Shown here piece by piece: positions 5,327 to 9,287 of a DNA stretch of 9,287 nt; the first letter of the stretch is position 1, and each line of letters opens with the position of its first letter. Made by a program: the position numbers and the translations under genes. The stretch is from assembly GCA_023230245.1 (NCBI GenBank), contig JALNXT010000032.1, forward strand, positions 1 through 9,287, given 5' to 3'. The notes under the pieces are model-generated. The model did not search any database, was not told where the DNA came from, and saw nothing but the letters and a program-made list of their open reading frames with translations. This DNA is from Candidatus Cloacimonadota bacterium. GTDB taxonomy: Bacteria; Cloacimonadota; Cloacimonadia; Cloacimonadales; Cloacimonadaceae.

Positions 5327-6463
5327 ATGGAACAGAATGCTGCTTATTGGATAACAATTGCTCACATTCCTAAATGGAATTATGCGAAGATTAATAATCT
5401 GATAAAAGACATCTATATTGACAATAAATCTACCATAGAAGACTTCTTCATGCTAAAGGCTGATGACTGGAGAGAGAGATTTAAACTCAATGAAACGGAT
5501 ATAGAATCCTTGATAAATGTAAAAGAACAAATTCCCAATAATGCGTTTTTAGCAGAATCTCTTAGCAACCAAGGTTTCGAAATCATTCCAATAATTAGTC
5601 CAGAATATTCCAAAACTCTTAAAGAAAATTTGAAGCTTACTTATTCCCCGCCTGTATTATATGTGAAAGGAAACAAACTACTTCTACAAGAGAGTTCGAC
5701 TGCAGTCGTTGGTTCTCGGGCAGCTAGCGAAGTATCAATAACTTTTACGGATAATATCGCGAAAGCAGCATCAAAAGATTATAAAGTTATTGTTAGTGGC
5801 TTTGCTAAAGGTGTCGATAAGGCTGCTCTTGACTCCGCCATTAAACACAAAGGCCACAGCATTATTGTCCTCCCTCAAGGCATTCTTACATTCGGGTCAG
5901 GCTTCAAAAAATACTATAAGCAAGTAATTGAAGGTGATGTGCTTGTCTTAAGTACTTTCCATCCCAAAGTTCCATGGAAACCAGAGTTAGCTATGGCAAG
6001 GAATCCGATTATCTATGGCTTAGCACAGAATATTTATGTTGCTCAATCATCCGAAAAAGGCGGTACTTGGTCTGGCGTTAAAGATGGATTAAGAAAAGGC
6101 AGATTGATATATGTTAGAAATCCTGAAATAGGAGAAAATGTTGCTAATGACTTACTTATTAAACTAGGAGCAAAACCCGTTGATATGCATGGCAATGAGA
6201 TTGTAAATGCCGAAGATGTCGATTCTATTCACCATAACCAATCTGAATCTCCGAATATCGATCAGCAAATTCAAAACGTAATTCAAATGAAGCCATACAC
6301 TGCCAAAGAGATATGTGCAAAAATAAAGTGCGTTTGGTCAACGAGGAAAATGGCTGACTACTTAAAACAATTAGCTTATATCGAAGTAGTTAAGGTTGGA
6401 AATAGCAATAAATATTGTTTAAAAGGGCAAGAAGGCGAGCAACAAACACTCAACTTTGACTAG
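5327..6463 (+). CDS. Divergent DprA/SLOG-family protein, likely partner or antitoxin (PsyrA-like)
   Basis: The 378-residue protein has DprA layout: an N-terminal helical region (about 1-70), a Rossmann-like DprA/SLOG domain (about 85-285) and a C-terminal winged-helix-like segment (about 312-366). DprA hallmarks are PPVLYVKG (108-115), TAVVGSRAAS (125-134), VIVSGFAKGVDKAALDSAI (154-172) and the RNPIIYGLAQNIYVAQSS stretch (225-242). Differences from transformation DprA are notable: the conserved RNR triad reads RNP, the His of GIDxxAH is Leu168, and the usual SGSLITA-type segment is replaced by KGGTWSG (244-250). Standard DprA loads RecA on incoming single-stranded DNA; SLOG relatives often bind nucleotides. 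Here the gene sits directly behind a helicase-phosphoribosyltransferase gene and shares its low G+C, so an antitoxin or nucleotide-sensor role in a PsyrTA-like module is more likely than natural transformation. The last residues (QQTLNFD) loosely fit a QxxLxF clamp-binding pattern. The stop overlaps the convergent methyltransferase stop. Confidence 0.85.
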   Translation: MEQNAAYWITIAHIPKWNYAKINNLIKDIYIDNKSTIEDFFMLKADDWRERFKLNETDIESLINVKEQIPNNAFLAESLSNQGFEIIPIISPEYSKTLKENLKLTYSPPVLYVKGNKLLLQESSTAVVGSRAASEVSITFTDNIAKAASKDYKVIVSGFAKGVDKAALDSAIKHKGHSIIVLPQGILTFGSGFKKYYKQVIEGDVLVLSTFHPKVPWKPELAMARNPIIYGLAQNIYVAQSSEKGGTWSGVKDGLRKGRLIYVRNPEIGENVANDLLIKLGAKPVDMHGNEIVNAEDVDSIHHNQSESPNIDQQIQNVIQMKPYTAKEICAKIKCVWSTRKMADYLKQLAYIEVVKVGNSNKYCLKGQEGEQQTLNFD

Positions 6464-7173
6464 CAGGATGGTTTCAAGCTTGCCTTAATGCCAATAAAGC
6501 TGTATTTATCCCCCAACAAGGCACATAATCTATCCAGATGCTTCCAGATGCAGAAGGGCAGCCTCTTTGTTATCTCATTTATGCGCAAGAGGGTAAGCAG
6601 CTTATGCAGGAAGAGGTGGCTCTCTGTAATTTGATAGCCACTTTCTTGTAATAGCTTGATCAGCGCAGCTTTATCGAAGCTATGCAGGTGTGCGTTATAG
6701 GGAGTCTTTTTGTTGCAATGGATGCACAGAGAGTACAGAATGGTCTCTTTATACGGGACGGTTATCAGCAGTGTTGCGCCAGGCTTTAGCAAGCTTTCCC
6801 AGTTTAATAAAGCTGCTTGGGGGTTTACCAGATGTTCCATAACTTCCAGGGCTACAATCAGGTCATACTTCGTGTCTTTTATGGGGACATCGCAGGCATC
6901 TCCATAGACTGTAGTGATGCGGGGATCTACAGCCTTTATCTTCTGTAGATTATCTTCGCTTAAGTCTAATGCGGTCACATCTGCACCCTGCTTTGCAGCA
7001 TACAGGCTAAACCAACCTCTACCGCTGCCCACATCCAGCACTTTCGCACCTTTCTCAATATTGCAAAGGGCATAAACGCTTTGGTTTCTTCTTATTTCCG
7101 TGGGGCTAAATTTCTCTTTGCGCCAATAGTCAAATTCTAGGGCATCATTATGGTAATGTTGCTGGTAATTCAC
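6460..7173 (-). CDS. Class I SAM-dependent methyltransferase, substrate unknown
   Basis: Cytoplasmic methyltransferase of the Methyltransf_11/UbiG-like type. With the start chosen here it has 237 residues. Motif I is VLDVGSGRGWFSL (45-57), the acidic residue after strand 2 is Asp70 (TALDLS), motif II/III is YDLIVALEVMEHLVNP (103-118) and the post-motif is LLKPGATLLITVPY (128-141). A CxxC...P...HLHSF segment (150-166) is seen in some methyltransferases acting on sugars or small molecules, but the substrate cannot be named. Start: the frame is open to a GTG at 7215, with ATGs at 7212, 7206 and 7200, none with a good ribosome binding site. AAGGAG (complement of 7180-7185) lies 6 nt before the GTG at 7173, so translation most likely begins there; the longer reading would add 14 residues. 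Its composition is host-like, unlike the neighbouring DprA-like gene, with which it converges and shares a CTAG. Confidence 0.88.
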   Translation of the reverse strand: MNYQQHYHNDALEFDYWRKEKFSPTEIRRNQSVYALCNIEKGAKVLDVGSGRGWFSLYAAKQGADVTALDLSEDNLQKIKAVDPRITTVYGDACDVPIKDTKYDLIVALEVMEHLVNPQAALLNWESLLKPGATLLITVPYKETILYSLCIHCNKKTPYNAHLHSFDKAALIKLLQESGYQITESHLFLHKLLTLLRINEITKRLPFCIWKHLDRLCALLGDKYSFIGIKASLKPSC

Positions 7174-7179
7174 ATAAGT

Positions 7180-7185
7180 CTCCTT
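7180..7185 (-). promoter_or_regulatory. Ribosome binding site that decides the methyltransferase start
   Basis: On the minus strand AAGGAG is followed by six bases (ACTTAT) and then GTG (7173-7171), in the methyltransferase frame. This site lies inside the longer open frame, which argues that the in-frame GTG/ATG codons at 7215, 7212, 7206 and 7200 are not the real start. An overlapping ATG at the same place (TTATGTG) is out of frame and stops at once. Confidence 0.7.
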
Positions 7186-7221
7186 TGCAGGTATCGCCAT
7201 ACACATTCGCATCACTTAGCT

Positions 7222-7264
7222 ATTCTTGTCAAGCGAGAAATGCATATATAAGCTTGACAAGAAT
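7222..7264. repeat. Perfect 13-bp inverted repeat in the divergent intergenic region
   Basis: ATTCTTGTCAAGC (7222-7234) and GCTTGACAAGAAT (7252-7264) are exact reverse complements separated by 17 nt of A+T-rich sequence (including TGCATATATA). Each arm contains a consensus -35 hexamer TTGACA, rightward at 7254-7259 and leftward at 7232-7227, pointing toward the gerW-like gene and the methyltransferase gene. No convincing -10 is visible at standard spacing on either side. There is no T-run, so a terminator is unlikely. It may be a divergent operator for a dimeric regulator, with or without paired promoters. Confidence 0.8.
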
Positions 7265-7311
7265 TAGGTCTTCTCTCATTCTGACAATAATTATAAGAAT
7301 AGGGGGCAATG

Positions 7312-7746
7312 ATGGACTTTACGCAAATTATATCGCAAATTCGCAGCCTTGTAAGCAAAGCTGGAGGCGTAGAAATGTCCTTTGGACAGCCTACCAAGGT
7401 GAACGATATGCACATCATCCCAGTTGCCAGAACCGCCTTTGGTTTTGGAGCCGGGGGTGGTAGTTCGCCACATAAAAGCAAGAAAAGCGCAGCTAAAAAG
7501 CCTGATGCTGTGGACGAATCTCAACAAGAAAAGCCTAATCCTCCTGATTCAGCTACGGATGCCGACGCCAATATGGGCGGCGGTGGTGGCGGTGGCATGC
7601 GCACCGAGCCAATCGGGATTTACACCATCAAGGGCGACGTGGTAAAGTTCCATCCCGTAATAGGCATTAAAGAAATCCTCGCGCTTATCGCCATAGTAAG
7701 TGTGTTCACCATCCGAATAATGAAACAAAAGCGTAAAGGAAAATAG
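7312..7746 (+). CDS. GerW/YtfJ-family protein with C-terminal membrane segment
   Basis: Small protein (144 residues) of the GerW/YtfJ (sporulation protein YtfJ) family. The family is best known from Bacillus, where it affects spore germination, but it is spread among non-sporulating bacteria, where its role is not known. Visible features, numbered from the second Met: VEMSFGQPTKVNDMHIIPVA (20-39), FGFGAGGG (43-50), a Lys/Ser/Pro/Asp-rich low-complexity linker (about 51-87), a run of seven glycines (about 89-95), a closing strand block (EPIGIYTIKGDVVKFHPV, 99-116), then a hydrophobic helix (about 121-136) with a Lys/Arg-rich tail, probably a single C-terminal membrane anchor with a cytoplasmic tail. 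Start: ATGATG at 7309-7314; GGGGG (7302-7306) is 5 nt before the second ATG but only 2 nt before the first, so 7312 is preferred. The M3 peptidase gene begins 2 nt after its stop, suggesting one transcript. Confidence 0.8.
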   Translation: MDFTQIISQIRSLVSKAGGVEMSFGQPTKVNDMHIIPVARTAFGFGAGGGSSPHKSKKSAAKKPDAVDESQQEKPNPPDSATDADANMGGGGGGGMRTEPIGIYTIKGDVVKFHPVIGIKEILALIAIVSVFTIRIMKQKRKGK

Positions 7747-7748
7747 AG

Positions 7749-9287
7749 ATGTTTTTAACCGATGCAAAACTAAATACCATAGCTCACAAATATCTTCCAG
7801 AGGGCTTTGATATTGGCTCTTGGGAAGCCGTAAAGACTTATCTGGAAGAGCTATGCGCTGCTGATACGTCCACGCCGGAGGCTCTGGAAGTGCTTATTGA
7901 AAAGTATTCCGACCTACTAAACGCCATGAACGATGAGCTTTCCTGGCGCTATATCCGCATGACTCTTGTGGCAGACGACCAAACTAAGGCTGATGCCTAT
8001 AACGACTATTTTGCCAATGCTTACGCTCCCACGGAAGCGTATCAATTTAAGATTAAGGAGCTGTATTACAACAGCCCTGCGCATCATAAGCTGGATACAA
8101 AAAAGTATGCCCTGCTAAACCAGATTATCGCTAAAGACATCGAGCTCTTCCGTTTGGATAACATTCCCTTACAGATTCAGGAATCCGAACTTGCCAACAA
8201 ATACGCCAGCATCGTAAGCAAGATGAGTGTGTTTTTTGATGGTGAAGAGCGCACCCCTGCTCGGCTTGCGGTTTATCTGAAAGATACCGATAGAAGCAAG
8301 CGCGAAGAAGCCTGGCGTTTACGAATGGGTTTATTTGCCGATCATCAGGACGAACTAAATGAACTTTACGACCAATTACGCGAAGTTCGTGGCAAGATTG
8401 CGCACAATGCCGGCTTTGCCAATTATCGTGATTTTAAACACAAGGAAATGGGTCGTTTCTCTTACACTCCCGAAGATATCGCCCGCTTCCACGATGCCGT
8501 GGAGAAGGTGGTTATCCCCTTTGTTAAAGAGCTGGACAACAAGCGTAAGCAGAGCTTAAACTTGCCGTCCTTACGTCCTTGGGATACGCAAGTGGATTTG
8601 GATGGACGCAAACTTAAACCCTTTGATACCACGGAAGAATTCATCGCAAAGAGCCTTAAAGTGCTAAACAAAGTAAATCCAGATTATGCCCACCAGCTTG
8701 AAATGATGCACAATACCTCGCTATTGGATCTGGAAAACCGCAAAGGTAAGGCTCCCGGTGGCTACAATACCAGCATCAACAACCTGGCAAGTTCCTTCAT
8801 CTTTATGAACCACGTGAAGCAACACAACGATGTGATCACTTTATTGCACGAATCCGGACACGCCATGCACAGCAAAGCCACGTCGCATATCAAGATCGCC
8901 CAATATCTGGAAACACCTTCTGAAGTGGCGGAATTGGCATCTATGACGATGGAGCTGCTTACCATGGATTACTGGGACGAGTATTATGCTTCCGCTGCTG
9001 ATCTCAAGAAAGCCAAACGTGATCAGCTTCAGGGTACGCTCACCTTCCTGCCCTGGTGCATGATTGTGGATGCTTTCCAGCAATGGGTTTACACGCATCC
9101 TCAGCATAGCGTGGAAGAGCGTTTCGCTGCCTATCTGGATTTACATAAACGTTTTTCTGGCGATATAGACTGGAGCAATCTGGAACACCTGCGTAAGCTT
9201 GGCTGGATGATGCAGCTTCACATCTTTGAAGTCCCGTTCTATTACATCGAATACGGCATGGCACAGCTTGGTGCGCTTTCCATTTAC
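7749..9287 (+). CDS. M3-family oligoendopeptidase (PepF-like), 3' end beyond the window
   Basis: Zinc metallopeptidase that cleaves short peptides, usually in the cytoplasm. The frame is open from ATG 7749 to the last base (513 codons) with no stop, so the protein is cut by the window edge; relatives are about 560-600 residues, so roughly 50-90 are missing. The zinc motif is HESGHAMHS (H367, E368, H371), and the third ligand is probably E395 in PSEVAELASM. Close to the window end is the PepF-type substrate-site segment FYYIEYGMAQLGAL (497-510), whose Tyr residues are typical of oligoendopeptidase F. The N-terminal two-thirds is mostly helical, as expected for the family. The ribosome binding site AAAGGA (7735-7740) lies inside the end of the gerW-like gene, 8 nt before the start, and the genes are separated by 2 nt, so they are probably co-transcribed. 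Such enzymes help peptide-fermenting bacteria, but that is inference here. Confidence 0.93.
   Translation, partial: MFLTDAKLNTIAHKYLPEGFDIGSWEAVKTYLEELCAADTSTPEALEVLIEKYSDLLNAMNDELSWRYIRMTLVADDQTKADAYNDYFANAYAPTEAYQFKIKELYYNSPAHHKLDTKKYALLNQIIAKDIELFRLDNIPLQIQESELANKYASIVSKMSVFFDGEERTPARLAVYLKDTDRSKREEAWRLRMGLFADHQDELNELYDQLREVRGKIAHNAGFANYRDFKHKEMGRFSYTPEDIARFHDAVEKVVIPFVKELDNKRKQSLNLPSLRPWDTQVDLDGRKLKPFDTTEEFIAKSLKVLNKVNPDYAHQLEMMHNTSLLDLENRKGKAPGGYNTSINNLASSFIFMNHVKQHNDVITLLHESGHAMHSKATSHIKIAQYLETPSEVAELASMTMELLTMDYWDEYYASAADLKKAKRDQLQGTLTFLPWCMIVDAFQQWVYTHPQHSVEERFAAYLDLHKRFSGDIDWSNLEHLRKLGWMMQLHIFEVPFYYIEYGMAQLGALSIY

Noticed and set aside
5327..6463. Ordinary dprA for natural transformation
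   Set aside because: Signature residues are changed and the gene is tightly linked to the helicase-PRTase in an A+T-rich block; a core dprA would be expected elsewhere, often near topA.
7185..7481. Plus- and minus-strand small frames across the methyltransferase/gerW intergenic region
   Set aside because: They cross the inverted repeat and overlap well-supported genes in other frames; no motifs are seen.
1..9287. CRISPR arrays, tRNA or rRNA genes, transposases, integrases
   Set aside because: I read both strands for regularly spaced repeats, tRNA-like folds and recombinase motifs and found none.

Overview
The window reads as a bacterial chromosome segment with two very different parts. Most of it (about 1-3075 and 6460-9287) has balanced base composition, with 60-base stretches counted by hand giving roughly 42-53% G+C. 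It carries housekeeping genes: the translation cluster rpsB-tsf-pyrH-frr, then, further right, a SAM-dependent methyltransferase, a GerW/YtfJ-like membrane protein and the start of an M3 oligoendopeptidase. The short EF-Ts, the lysine/glutamate-rich proteins and this gene set would fit a Gram-negative anaerobe such as candidate phylum Cloacimonadota. That is only an impression from reading, and no marker here proves it.

Layout: 1-73 leader with a perfect small hairpin; rpsB 74-925; strong hairpin 935-959; tsf 1022-1621; pyrH 1671-2399; frr 2445-2999; textbook intrinsic terminator 3047-3073. Next comes an A+T-richer block (about 35-40% G+C in hand-counted stretches, rich in AGA/AGG and ATA codons). 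It has a promoter-like sequence, an inverted repeat and a 9-codon leader ORF, followed by a 677-residue RecQ-type helicase fused to a ComF-like phosphoribosyltransferase (3277-5310) and a 378-residue divergent DprA/SLOG protein (5327-6463). The block ends exactly where host-like sequence resumes: the DprA stop codon shares a CTAG with the stop codon of the convergent methyltransferase gene (complement of 6460-7173). A divergent intergenic region (7174-7311) holds a perfect 13-bp inverted repeat with TTGACA in each arm. The gerW-like gene (7312-7746) and the M3 peptidase (7749 to the window end, 3' end missing) then run rightward, 2 nt apart.

The most interesting content is the helicase-PRTase plus DprA pair. 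Its architecture matches, from memory, the toxin-antitoxin/anti-phage family called PsyrTA (RecQ-like helicase with PRTase domain plus a DprA-like nucleotide-binding partner), and it resembles the PRTase/DprA pair ShosTA. The A+T-rich composition, its own promoter and leader, the tight fit between unrelated housekeeping genes and the strong Shine-Dalgarno only on the DprA gene all support a horizontally acquired two-gene defence or addiction module. The toxin and antitoxin roles are inferred, not shown by the sequence.
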